Source of the DNA: Cryptomeria japonica
Lineage: Eukaryota; Streptophyta; Pinopsida; Cupressales; Cupressaceae
DNA: 64,000 nucleotides
Direction of reading: 5' to 3'
Assembly (NCBI RefSeq): GCF_030272615.1
Contig: NC_081408.1
Span: forward strand, 201,710,341 to 201,774,340
Below, piece by piece: positions 45,658 to 59,021 of this stretch. Each line of letters starts with the position of its first letter. The first letter of the stretch is position 1. A program made the translations under genes and the position numbers. Under the pieces are notes generated by a model that saw nothing but the letters and a program-made list of their open reading frames with translations, did not search any database and had not been told where the DNA came from.

Positions 45658-48600
45658 TATTTATCAAAATTGATAAAATAGTACTCGTTACACATCCAAA
45701 AATATAGTAATTTCACTAACAAACAAGGATTGAGGAAAGTTTAACTTTGAAGCAACTATATTCAAATGCTAAACAATGAGATTTTTTTCCTTATTAAGTA
45801 AATAAATATAAATATAAACAATGGAAAACATGATATGTTGAACTTTGATAAATATTAGTAAAATTATTCAAATAAGTAACATATCTAATATCCATAGTAT
45901 ATAGATCAGATTTTTAAATATAAATAAACAAATAAGAAATATAAAAGGGCATTAAAGTAAAATATATAAATATAAATATATCTTTTATTACAAGATTGGT
46001 GATCTCAATGAGATAAAGTTTTAATAGACTATACACTTAAGTCTACTCTATTAAAAGTGGACATGACATGTCAGTTATTACATATGTCAAAATCAACAAA
46101 ATATGTAATAGTGGACTTGTCACTCAAAAATTTAATATAGTTTGACATTTTATCTAATGCATTAATATGTGTAACTCAAGAAAAAAAAAAGAAAATGAAT
46201 TTTGCACTCATTGTTTTCAATATAAACCAATAGAAAGGAAGAGAAATGATATTTTTATAGTTATTTAAAATATAAAATAAATATAGACTATAACTCTTTG
46301 GCTCATTTTTTTTATTCTATCTGATGATTGGCTAAAGTTGTTAGAAAATAATGAATAAAATGGATGCATAAATATTCCTCTCCATTAATAAGAACTAATA
46401 ATTCAAATATGATATTCATCACAATACTTATATTTTCAAATTATAATCTCAAAATTATTAGTTCCTCTCAAATGCATTCATCAATTCATTTCTTTCATTA
46501 ATTTAGCCAATCAAAATAAATAATTAAAATACTTAAACAAAAATACTAGAATACAAATTTAATTTTTATTTTAAATAATAATAAAAATAATATTTATCTT
46601 TACTTTTATTGATTTATGTATATAAAAAAATTCAAATTTTCTATACAAAAATATACATAATTATGAATAAAATACATTATTAATTACAAATGACATCATT
46701 ATACATCAAATGTCAGAAACAGTGCTTACCAAAATCAAAATACCATGTACAATTATAATGTCCACCATGTCTTTCATTCGTAACGGTTCTCTTTCATAGC
46801 CTTTTTTTTAATTTGGATTTTCTGTAAAGTTTCATATGATTTTTTATCTCTAAATATAATAAAATCATCTTAATTATAAATGAAAGGTGACGTCCCTTTA
46901 ATGATATGCCAGTAAGGTAATTTTTGTAGAAAAAAATATAGATTCAAGTATTATAAGCAATGGCACCAATACAAATCGAAAGATTTATGAGAAAATAAAG
47001 AAACATTGAAAAGGAAAAGTAAGATTTGTTTTTATGATTGAAAAAACGGGGTTTTTCATGTATTTTATTAGTATTTAAAATTTGAACTTTAAATTTATAT
47101 TTAATTTAATTTATTTAAATTTTTAAATATATTTGATTAATTATTTATTAATATTTAATAAGATTATTATTTATTATTTAATTTTAAATTTATATTTAAC
47201 TAAATCTATTTTAATTTTTAATTTAAATTAAATTTTTAAATATATCTGATTAATTATTTATTAATATTTAATAAGATTATTATTTATTTTTAATTTTATT
47301 AATATTTAATTTTTTAATTTAAATTTTCAATTTAAATTCAATTTTAAAATTTATTTTAATTAATTTATATTTTTATGTGAATTTTGTTTGCAAATGTTGT
47401 AGATGGATTAACAAGATAATGATTTTGTACTTGCTAATGTGATCAATTGTTTAGAATCATTCTTAAATAGCTAGAGTGTAATCTTTTAATAAAATGTTGT
47501 AGTTAATAATAAAAAAAAATTTTCCACCAACCAAAACAAAAAAAACCAACTATTTCCAAATATTTATAAACAAGCATTTGTATATGCATGAATGTTTTCC
47601 TCTTTATCCATCCTTTCACATTATAGCCCACTTTTTAATATTTTATTTTTAACCTTTTTGTATTTTTAAAGATCTAATGTAGTTTGTCTCAAAACATTCT
47701 TGCAAATACAACATGGACTATGGAAAACTGAATATTAAATTTAAGTCAAATTATAAGACATCATACATATATAACTATGCATTGTCTCTCCAACTCTTTC
47801 TATCACTATAACTCTACCTCTCTCTATATATCAATTCCTATCTCTATCTTTATATTTTTCTTTCTCACTTTCATTCTCTCTCCATCTCCATCTACGTATA
47901 TCTACTTTCGTCTCTAACTTGAGAGGAACATGATGTATTACACGTCACTTCTTGTATATGTAATGTAATTGAACTCTTCATAAATGCAAGCTTCGTAGGC
48001 AGATTGAAAAACTATATAAATTCCAATGACAATATTCTAAGAAAAAAGGATTTGGCCGGGTGTAACTTTCAAACCCATGCCATATTTACACGGCAAGCGT
48101 CGTCGTACAGGAATTTATGGCAGTCATTATAACCAAGCTGAAATGTTAGATTGTGTCTCTCTATATAATAAACAATTTATATTTTATTACTTTTACTATT
48201 GTATGTCATAAATTTAACTACCATTGAGATAACGTTCACAATATAATTTTTAATTACATCTGATATATATGGAAAGTAGATAAGATCGTAAACTTAACTT
48301 TGAAAAATAATTCAATTTCACCTAATTTTAATAGATATAACATAATACTTTATATATATAAACGAACTCATAAAAAAACAAATACAAATCAAATCAAAAT
48401 ATTAAAAAAAAAATTCGACAAGTTTTTCACGATAATATAGATTTTGAGCAAGTCGGCCTTTTTTTAAAGGAAGTTATTATTAAAACCTAGGGCCACTTTC
48501 CTCTTTAACGTTAGGATATTAGAAATTGCGATAAATTTTTAATATTTGAAAAGTTAAGCTTTATCAAAGATGATGTATATATGACGGTCATTCCATTGTT

Positions 48601-51600
48601 TTTTAATTTATCTCATATTGTGGTCATTTGTGTAGTTGCGCAAGCCATTCTTATTGGAAGAGAGAAGTTTGTTGAGTAACAAACACTTTAAGCATTAGTG
48701 TGATATATTTTAAAATATATCTAATTTACTAAGTGGGTGTTTAAATATCATTGTTTTTATTTTAGTTAATATTAATAATTTAAAAAATGAGTGTGACATT
48801 TATAATGGGTTTTCTTAAAATTTTCTAAGTATTTGTCCAAATGGTATTGGCATAGTAAACAAGTTGTAATCTAATTTTGAATCATTGAATGCATTTATGA
48901 TAAAGTTGAGTTTAATCTAATTGGTTCCACATTTCATTTATAGATCTACTTATACATCATTTGTTTCAATGATACCATTAATAGAAAATTTGCATGTCAT
49001 CGATACTAAAAAGTGATGACACTAAAAAGTGGAAAGTAGTTGTTTTACTTTTATTAGTCAAATTTTACTTTTGATGCTTAAGAATGAAAAATTATAAGGT
49101 TTCTAAGAGTATATCATAGAGAGTCCACTAATTTATATTGTTAAGATATAACCTTAGTGATGAGAATATAATGTTCTAATTTTTTAGGAAACTTTTCAAA
49201 ATGAAACAAGAGAGGGGAACAATGTACAATGTTATGTACTTTACCTAATCTTAATGCTACTAGAATCTTGCAAAAAAATTACTTGTTTCAAATTATGTTA
49301 GAATGTTTTGTCTCTATTTTCCTCAATTATAAACTAGTATGTATGTATATGTATGTAATAGTGAAAATTGCATACCTAATTCATTTTTCTTTATGCTTGG
49401 GAAAAACTTTTATTAGTTTCATAAATGCAATAATTAGCTATTAAGTAGCAAAATTGAATTTGAAATTGGTTAATCATATCCCACATCTTGATCTTATTTT
49501 ATCATTAATCCCCAAATTTGTAGTCTTAATTACTAAAATCTTTTTAGCCACCAAGGATTAGATAATAAAACATGGACTTGACCTAAATGAATTTTGTAGT
49601 TGTGGATATGAATTTTGATACTTTTTAAGTTTAAATTTTTTATTTTCTTTTTATTACCCACTTTAGTTACCATTAATAACACTTTAGTTGCCATTAATAA
49701 TTGATTGACCTAAATGACTTTTGTAGTTGTGGATATGAACTTTAATATTTTTTAAGTTAATTTTTTTTATTTTCTTATTATTACACACTTTATTTGTCAT
49801 TAATAGTAGATATAGCATGTGATTGATTGATTTATGTGTTTAGTTGTTGCATTAAAGACACTCATCCACTTATTTGAAATTTGTGGAAATACATCCTAAG
49901 TGATTTATTATTAATAATTTCTATTTAGAGAATAAAATTATTTTTTATGCATTTTTTTAATAAACCACTTCATCATAGGGCCACTATATAAGTTTCTATT
50001 GTCATTATTATTTTGTGGAGAGATGGAAAATTGGTCAATCTAGCCATTTAATTAAGGAGAAAAAATACCTAGACTACACCAATAAAATGTAATCAAGCTA
50101 AATTCTACCAAATTAGATATGCACACACCACGTCAATAATTCATAGGATATATACTTACCAATCATGAAGTTCAAATTTGGACACAAAGATGAATATAAG
50201 TAAAATAATTCAATTTTAATAAATTAAAGATCTTGATGACTTAAATTAATAAAATAAAAAATTGAGGTGAATCATTTCTCAACATCTTACTACTTTTCCC
50301 TCATTTATTATTTTACATTTATTAGGATGAAATGTTCCAACTCTTCTTAAATACATTAATTTATAATTCAATAAGTGTTTTTACTTGGATTAGCCTTGAT
50401 AAATTTATGAGAGTGCAATAATACACTTACATTGTTTGGTAAAACTATCTATTTTCACTTGACCTACAATTTACTCTTAAGCATGGTTTTAGATTATATT
50501 TTTTAGTTGATGATCCTTAATATTAGTTTTTCGGAATATTGGACTATCCTCTCATCTATTCATTAATGTTTCTACTATTTTTACACTTCTAATTGTGTTT
50601 ATTCTTCTTAATTGTGTTTATTCTTCTTATATTTATTGACAATACCCATCGTTTATTTAGTCATTAAGGTTGATTTTACAAATGTTTTAGATGTGATTAT
50701 TGACTCGACATTCTTATTTATATTATCCCCTAGGCTACTTAGACCATATAAGATATTCTTGAATTATATGCTAAAATTGCATCCACCTTATCTCCCCATG
50801 AGAATAAATGGAAAATATGTAATCATCAAGTGTCTTAGTTAACTAAAAATTGTTTGCATTCTAATGCAACTATGAGCATAATTATTCATCTTATGTTGAG
50901 CATGAAAAAGAAATAAATTTAGATCATTAAAATTTTCAACCAAAATTGCTAGTTTAGTTTACATTGAGAATCAGGCACACAATTGATACATAATCTATTC
51001 ATTAACAATATGTCTAGTTTTCACGTAGTTAAAATTATTGTTCATAATAATTCCACCACTGGTGAACTATAATTAATTAATTTACCATCTCTCTTCTACC
51101 ATTGTTCCCTTGCACTATGTACCTCCCTCTCCATTCACCCCATAAGTTTGTCTCTTAATATAACATAACCTCTAATTTTACTACTCCCACTACACCTACT
51201 AATGTAGGAACATTCTTTGTTAAAAGTAATCATATGTCATAAAAAAAAGTCTATTTATTTGTTATGTAGGTATTTTATTCTTTAATAGTTATTTTATAAT
51301 AAAGGAAAACTTTCGAGAATCACATCTTCTTATATTTTAATATGTATGTTGAAGTTTGATATCTCTCATAATGGGAACAATTATTTTTTCACTTATTGAA
51401 GAAACAAAATAATGAATTATAGAACACTGAGGATCATCAAAATAAAAACCATAGAAGATGAAACATAAACTATTGATAAGTAGTTGCAACAACACTAACA
51501 AAGGTATTTGAAGAAGCAAGAAAGAGACAACAACAAAGTACATCATACACTACAATAGAATTACAAAACCACTGAAAAATACATAAGTTGAAACTAACAA

Positions 51601-54600
51601 CAAAACTAGAAGAGCATTTCAATTAGAATTCAATACAAAATAGCAATTTCATGTTTGATAGTCTCTAATTGTAGATGAATATTTGACACTTGAATCTCCA
51701 TTAATCTCGATACTTGTGTGCAACTACTGAAGAAGGTCATGCTTTTTTTCCATCTTGTGAGGTGATATGCCAACTTGTTTGCAAAGTCTCTAATTGGAGA
51801 GACAAATTGACAAAAATCATTTGAAACTTTATCTGCAAGGGATAACATTGCAACAGAGTTTCCAAATGCATTTGAGAATCACTTGTTTCCAAGTTTTGGA
51901 AAGAATATTAAAGGATGAAGAAGCACCGAGAAGTGATAATTTCCAAGACTTTAGATAATCTTCATTGGATAATGTTTTTGGGTTGATTGGTTAATGCACT
52001 TTACTATTTATCTACACATTTTGTTTGATGTTGACTTTGGAGGATGTGTTGTTGTGTGTGATTCATTGCAATCAGCTTAGGAAGACATGTTGTGATGTAT
52101 ATGGGCTCCCTTTATCTCCTAGACTAGACCGCATTTAACGCAATTGCTTATGGTAGCTGACTTTGTGTAAATTATATTTACTCGATTTGTGGCCAACCTA
52201 GTTGAGAGTTTTAGTAAATAAGGTGATATAAATAGATGCATGAATATGTGAATTAGTGTCTTGATTGACTGAGAGTGTTATGGAAGCATATGTGGGAAGA
52301 AAAAGTGCAAATATTAGTTTGTGATGAGCTTTGATGATCATATCCTTCAGTATGACATAATTTTAAGGCAACAAATGTGTGAGTTGCATTGTCATCATAT
52401 TGGATGCTTGAATTAGAGGTTGAAGGATAGTTTCGTGATCAGGAGATCTTGTTATTTTCAATTCATTATTCCTTTGTGCCCATTGGAAGACAGTGAGTCA
52501 TTTTGGTAGCTTGTGCAAATCTGTATCTTGGCTTGGGATCATATGTCTCAGCTTGCAAGTCAATGGTATCTTGCCTTATATTGAATCTCCAAAGAAGGAG
52601 TAGTGATCTTCTTTGGCCATGTGCCTAAAACATTGTATTCAACTATTCATATAATGTGTTTCATTCTCACCATGGTTATTTTCCATATTATTGATGTGTT
52701 AGTAGAATTGCCAAGGAATATAGTGTGAGACTCTTACTTTTCTTGAAGAGTGTAATTTTTCCATGTGACATACAAAATCACAACTGTTCATCTCTATGGT
52801 GAGCCCACTTGAAAAATTTACTAGGCCTCTACAATCTATAGTGCAAGAATATAGTTGTGAGAATAACAATGGCAATATTGTCCATATGAAATCGATTTTA
52901 AAAAGTGATCAACAACTCTACTTAATCTTGGATCAAATTTAATTATCTTGATGGAGACAATTCAACATTCGACAACTCTATTATTTCCAATAGAAAAATG
53001 CCTTCATTTTGCCAAACTAATAATTGACTTTAAAACCTTGCATGGTAATGCCACATAGTTTTTGTGACATCAGTTCCCTTCTTTATCTAAACTTTAAAAA
53101 AAAGTTAGCATGCCCCACCAAAAAAATCATTGTATTTTGTTCAAACAATAAAGCAATGCTATAAACTTGTTAGTTTGACAAATTTAAAAAGTTGTGGATT
53201 CCACATGTATTGAATTGATAGTTCTACCTAATACTACAACTATGTTTTATTTTCTAGTGAGGTAAGACACACTACCTAGTATTCTAGCAATTTCAACCAA
53301 TGGAACAACCTTTTGATCTTCCATTCTAACAAGTTTGAAAATATTACACAAGTTGTTGATTTACATGACCAATGCTATCTAAAAATATTTTTCCAAATAA
53401 AGAATTGAACTCATGAAAACTTGAAAAGCTATCATCACCATAAATAGTTTGAAGGAACTAGAGAAAAACTAGATGTAGACACCTAAATTAGCTCATACTC
53501 AAATGCACTTCACTTTACCTCCTTCTAGACATTAATTAAATAAATCTTGTCTCATTTAGAATTTTTAACAAACCAGACCTTACCTCAGTTAGAAATAAAA
53601 TCTTGTCTCCCAAAATAGCTTTACTTCTCATTTCTGATGTCAAATCCCCATTATTGACCTCGTAGCTACCTTTTTCCAATTAATTTTCTTTTGACATTTG
53701 CCTCATTCTTCTTTCTTGAGAATTCTTATCAATTGTGAGCCGTCTATTCCTCACACCTAGCATTTATACATCATGGGATAGTTGTTACATAGCCACAACT
53801 TCAATCCATGCCTTTATCTTCCTCAAATCATAGCCAATACATCTTGTCCCTCCATTATCCTCTTGAAAATTCTATAAATGAGAGCCTGTCTCTCACCCTA
53901 TCTGGGCATCTTTCATTGTCATCTCTTTGTTTGTGAGTTTATTTATCTATTATGCTAATCATAACTTCACGTTCAATTCATGAACAATATGCTAAGTTTG
54001 CATGTATTTTGTTTGAATTAGTCTTGATTTGATGCTATTTGAATTCACTTATTTGCATCCAACACACTACAAACTGGGAAACAAAAAATGCTAAAGGAAA
54101 CTAGTTTTTGGGATGCTCTCACCTATAAATAATGTATGCATTGACTCCAATGCACTAACTCTTTATGAGAGTAAGAAGATGGATAAATTAAAATGATCAG
54201 AATTGTAAATACAAAGTAAAATATAAATTACAATAGCTGCAATACTTGTAATGCTATATTCAAATCCCCTAAAACTTTTCATCTTACATAATTCTGACAC
54301 CTAGAGGATTCTAATCAAGTCAGTTTGAAAACTATAGAGAAATTGCCCGATTATAACATCCCAGCTATAATCGATTATACCGAAAGATTCTGGATACAGC
54401 CAAATCCAATACTGGGGTCAGCTGTGCTATACAGACGCCTCAATTTTGCCACGCAATAATAGATAAGATATTGAGAACATGGCATTTGATGTGGATTTAC
54501 ACCTCATCCACAAATACCCACTTACAGAAGAAAAAATATATTACTTCTCATCGGACGAGGCTACATTTTCAGTATCAGACAAATCGTACACAATACATTT

Positions 54601-55005
54601 AAATAGCTCTCATGTTTGATAAATTTCAACATCAATCCCGCGGTTCATGCATATCTATTTGGTGGTCAAATTGTTTTCATATTATCTCTACATTTTTTTG
54701 ATTGATTATTTTAAGAAAAACATAGCATATCAGGGTAGTTTATGGTAGTTGGGCGTTATCTACTTTTACTTCTTTTTTTAAAATTTAGCCCCCAAAAGTC
54801 TTCCACTTTTATACTTCTGGGAGTTAAAAATGTCCTAAAATCACTCACCTATCTTGTTTTTAACTCTGCACCCACTATTAATATAACTACCACTCCTGCT
54901 TTCAAATAAATTTCACAACATATCCATACTCATATGTTCTACCCTTTCTTTAGCAGTTGCAAAGGCAGAATTGGATTCTAGATTTCATTAGGGTTTGATT
55001 TGGCC
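45657..55005. other. AT-rich intergenic DNA
   Basis: No gene supported over about 9.3 kb. Local features are a duplicated 116-bp block (about 47084-47300, tttgattaattatttattaa), a CT-rich tract (47785-47890), and a 127-bp tandem duplication (49580-49800, gacctaaatgaNttttgtag). At 53474 tgtagacacctaaa resembles an LTR start of the A/B type, but the rest does not match. Confidence 0.5.
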
Positions 55006-56576
55006 ATGGAAAGCTATCAAGTAGCGAAGAGGACTTCCCTGGCTGAAATGCTTGATCAAAGCTCTTGCGCTGTCTGTCAGTCTATCATAGGAAAATCATA
55101 TGGTCATCCACAGTTAGGAACTTCCACTGTTAAGATCAAAGAGGTATTGAGTCAGATTTGTTTTTTCTGTCTTCTGGATTGTAGTTTGTATTTATGAACT
55201 AATAGTTTGTCTCTATATGTATTCACTTTGCAATCAGATGTAACAGTCACCTTTCCTGGCTAATGTTGGAATCCCTCCATGGTATAGACTGACAATTCCA
55301 AGTTTGCAATCAGCCAAGCCAAATGTTCAAATGCCCAATATGGATTTGAGTGACTTAATTTATTACTACCCAATATGGATCTGAGGGGACTTAAGTGCTT
55401 ACTAAATATGGATCTGAGTTACCAATTTGATCAGTACCCAATACGGATTTGAGGGATTATTTTGTTCAGTAAATATGGATTTGAGGGACATATTTGATAT
55501 TATCCAGCATGGATTTGACTGACCTATTTTGATTACTACCCATATATCTGGTGTAGATTTTCTGCCAATATATGTAGCTCTAGTTCTTAATTGTCTGACG
55601 TCTTCTGGGTTGATTGTGGATGATCACGGCTTGAACTTGCTAGAACAAACCCAAAGTGGTTCTTTTTTTCAGACTTCCCCATATTCTCAGAATGGTGTTC
55701 AAAATATGTTTCATTTTGCTTTAGATTCAAATATCTTTTATTGGCTGCTGAGTTTGTAGTTATATGGATTGCAGTCTCAGTTTACAGTTTGTTCTCCCAA
55801 TCAAAAGCAGCTGTGGGATGATCAAAACCAACAAACCAGGAGTACTCACTGCCATGTAAAAGGTACCTTATGCTTCTGACAGCTTTTAATGAAGTTTATC
55901 AATCATTCTTTTGCTAACTACTTGCTTAGTACTAACGCCAAAGAAGTGCTGTCAAATCTGAAAGATAGAAAAGTCTAGTGGATACACCAACCATTGTTAC
56001 TTCCACTGACAAAACTCTTCTCTTGATGAAGGGAAGAAGTTTTTCATTCTTATTAGGACTCCTTTTGGTTGTAATGTATTTATATATCTGGGGACAACAC
56101 AGGTAAGGAAGAAAGCGAAGTAGTAACCTATCTCAACCTGCAAAGTCATGGGAAGCACAGTCCAGATCACTGCTTCTTAAGCTCTTCTGTATACTATGGA
56201 GGACCTGATGAGCTTTATCACATTCTCCAGGGAAGAAATGAAGCTCAAGATGATGTAAATTCTCAGCCTATTTATTTTTAGTCATCCTGATCAGATTATC
56301 TAGGTTAACTTTTTGATACTTTTGCAACACAGAAGATTGATTTCAGGTGCAGAAATTTCTAAAAGATTGATGATTATTGATATCTATTTACATAATTAAC
56401 TACTATTGAAAGAAAAAAGCATCAACAATCTTTAACACCACTTTACTATGGTTATTAACAAACTGTGCCCACAGGTTAAGATGGCAGTAAAGCAGCTAGA
56501 ACAAGCCACGGACCCATTTCAGCATGAATACTCAACAAGAGGGAATTGGTGGGAAGGTGGGTTCAAATATTTCTAG
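55006..56576 (+). CDS. Small spliced plant gene, C-terminal RGNWWEG motif
   Basis: Model: exon 55006-55143 (ATG, MESYQVAKRTSLAEMLDQSS...), exon 55781-55862, exon 56103-56254, exon 56475-56576 (TAG). All junctions are GT-AG and phases agree, giving about 158 residues. A further exon between 55144 and 55780 is possible. The third exon has SSSVYYGGPDELYHILQG and the last ends YSTRGNWWEGGFKYF. From memory, a YYGG...RGNWWxGSLYY C-terminus marks a family of small uncharacterised plant proteins; this is unverified. No signal peptide or membrane segment is visible. It could be a live gene or a recent pseudogene; phase consistency over four exons argues for a real gene structure. Confidence 0.5.
55310..55550. 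repeat. Degenerate minisatellite in intron 1
   Basis: About six copies of a 35-45-bp unit with the core caatatggatttgagggac, spaced irregularly, lying in the first intron of the 55006 gene model. Confidence 0.7.
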
Positions 56577-57464
56577 ATTTCATATATTACCAAGAGATCA
56601 TGAATATTCAAATCGCTTCTGTTTTCCAATATAATCATCTCTTTTTAACTTTTTTCTTTTACCAAATATAAGAAGATTGCATTTGGTTTTTGTAGGTTCT
56701 CTTTATTATTAAAGCTGGGATCGTAGAAATCAACTTAGTATTTGATGTAAGTTAATGGTTCAACTTTTACCTATGGAATTTTGTACCATAAGCCATTTTT
56801 TTCAATAATTGAATATCATTTCATTTACAGTTACTTGGAGAACGATGGGATGCAATCATGTCATAGCTAAGGTATTCAAGGGTTCTCTAAAGTCGCAATG
56901 ATGGATGGCCTGATTTTGGTGGAAAATATGGGAGCCATCTAATTCATTGTATTTTGGGTGCCACATATGAAAAATAGTAGGTTAATATGTGAAAATATGT
57001 AAAATGTTTCTATATAGTTATGGTGCAATATACGTGTTTTATTTGAATTTGTTATCATAATATTCTATTCAATGAATACATAAAAGAAAAATTAAGAGTG
57101 TTCTAATTTCAAAATGAAATGTTTATAACATTTTTATTAAAATTTATTAATTGAAAAGTAATTTAATTAAAAAATGATTATTATTAATTGAGGATGAGAA
57201 GAATGATGAATACAATTTTACATATTTTCTATAGGCGAATTATTATAAAGTTGTAGATTCTACAATTATTCAACAATGATATAATAAATAATATTTGAGA
57301 AATAACTTAGTAAATAACAACACTAATCATATTGCATCTAGAGCAAGAATATTGCAATATAATAAGAATCAACCCTATGCTAATTAGGAGATATGCAAAA
57401 TGGAAAATTGTAAACCATCTCCATGGAGTAATCTTGATCACATAAACTCTACAACTAATTTAGT

Positions 57465-58108
57465 AAACTTAAAATCAAGATTACACTTAGACTAACAATC
57501 TAATGATGACATAAACAACTTGAGAAAGTATATTTATGTGTAATAAAACATAATAAAGAAAAAGTTTCCTTCAAGATAACATGATTTAATAGAAAACTTT
57601 ATTTGTAAGTTAAATCAAACTTACAATTTAAACATTATCAACTCTAAAAAAAATTAAATTATCTTAGTAGATAATTTTAATAATAATAATAGTAGATATT
57701 TATAATAATTATGTAGAAAATTAGTCCCAATTTTAGCTTCATTAACTGTGAGTTACAGTGTTGATAGTAAACTTAGAATCAAGATTACACTTAGAGCTAA
57801 CAAACTTAGAATCAAGATTACACTTAGAGCTAACAATCTAATAATCACATAAACAACTTGAGAAGGTATATTTATGTGTAATAAAACATGATATAGAAAA
57901 AGTTTCCTTCCAAGGTAGCATGATTTAATAGAATACTTTATTTGTAAGTTAAATCAAACTTACAATTTAAACATTCTCAACTAAAAAAAAAATTAAATTA
58001 TCTTAGTAGATGATTTTAATAATAATCATAGTAGATATTTATAATAATTATGTAGAGAATTAGTCCCAATTTTAGCTTTATTAACTGTGAGTTACAATGT
58101 TGATAGTG
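57465..58108. repeat. 305-bp tandem duplication
   Basis: Both copies run from aaacttaNaatcaagattac to gagttacaNtgttgatagt. They differ at a few percent of sites. A 31-bp partial copy sits between them. Confidence 0.9.
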
Positions 58109-58927
58109 CTTGAAAAGTGTATAACACATGCCTAACATTATCCCACTTGTATATTGGGGTGTGCACTTAAATATTTGACCAAGATAAGAATTTACTTGTC
58201 AAAATGTCATCTTTATCTTAATTAATATGTGTTCCAAGACATACATCTTTTATTTCTGCACTACAAGTCTTGTTAATGTGGTATAATCTTATGTCGTGCA
58301 ATGTCTATCTCTAGTCTATGATGGACACCTTTGGTGTTTTGATTTAGTTCTCTACTTTCCTGAATGATTTGGACTTTTTGAGACGCCACTCTACTTTTTT
58401 ATTGTCACGAGTACTTTGGTTCCTCTTGTGGTGGTTTCTTCTTCCCTTGGTAGTGCATTCTTAATTTATGTGATATAATATTAGACTATAGTACTCTTAT
58501 TTCGAGCATGATGATAACCACTACGTATAGCTAATCTCGATTATATTGCAACATGTGTTATATTTATTCTCATGTGTATGAAAAAGTTATGTTCTTCTAT
58601 ATTGTTGTGCTATTGGCATCTTCGTAGTGCCTTGATGGTTTGATTATCAAATGTATTTATAAGCTATGTGAAATGTATGAGCAATTACTACATCGTTTAT
58701 GTATTGACTTAGCTATTTTTGGCATAGAATGTATATGTATCATGAGATGCTTATGTAGGTTATTATTTCGTGTGTTGGTTTCATTTATTAGTGATTTTTC
58801 TACTTTGTTATTTTCTTTAATAGATATGCTTAAGATGGTTAAGTATTGGATTGATGAATTTAGTCAGGGTATATGCACGAATTTGTGGTACCAAAAAGGT
58901 GCCACACTCCAAAAAAAATTTTTAAAG

Positions 58928-58990
58928 TGCATAAGGCGCACGCACTGTAGGGCGTGCGCCCTGTAGTGCATACACCTTATGTGCATTGTA
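58928..58990. repeat. GC-rich imperfect palindrome upstream of the 59022 gene
   Basis: The inner arms ggcgcacgc (58935-58943) and gcgtgcgcc (58952-58960) are perfectly complementary around an 8-base loop. Outer arms (tgcataagg / ccttatgtgca) extend the symmetry with mismatches. It stands out from the AT-rich surroundings. Confidence 0.8.
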
Positions 58991-59021
58991 AACCTCAAAA
59001 AGACCTTGCTCCGCATTTTGG

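Larger units (their letters stand above)
56577..59021. other. AT-rich spacer between the two gene models
   Basis: No gene supported. 57465-57768 and 57800-58108 are two tandem copies of a 305-bp block with a partial extra copy of about 31 bp at the junction. 58928-58990 holds a near-perfect GC-rich palindrome just upstream of the next gene. Confidence 0.55.

Noticed and set aside
49229-49444. ORFs at 49229-49444 and 50612-50842 as small genes
   Set aside because: Low-complexity Leu/Ile/Phe-rich translations of AT-rich DNA without splice or domain support.
53474-54060. Another A/B-type LTR starting tgtagacacctaaa on the plus strand
   Set aside because: Only the first bases agree; no matching end, PBS or polypurine tract was seen.
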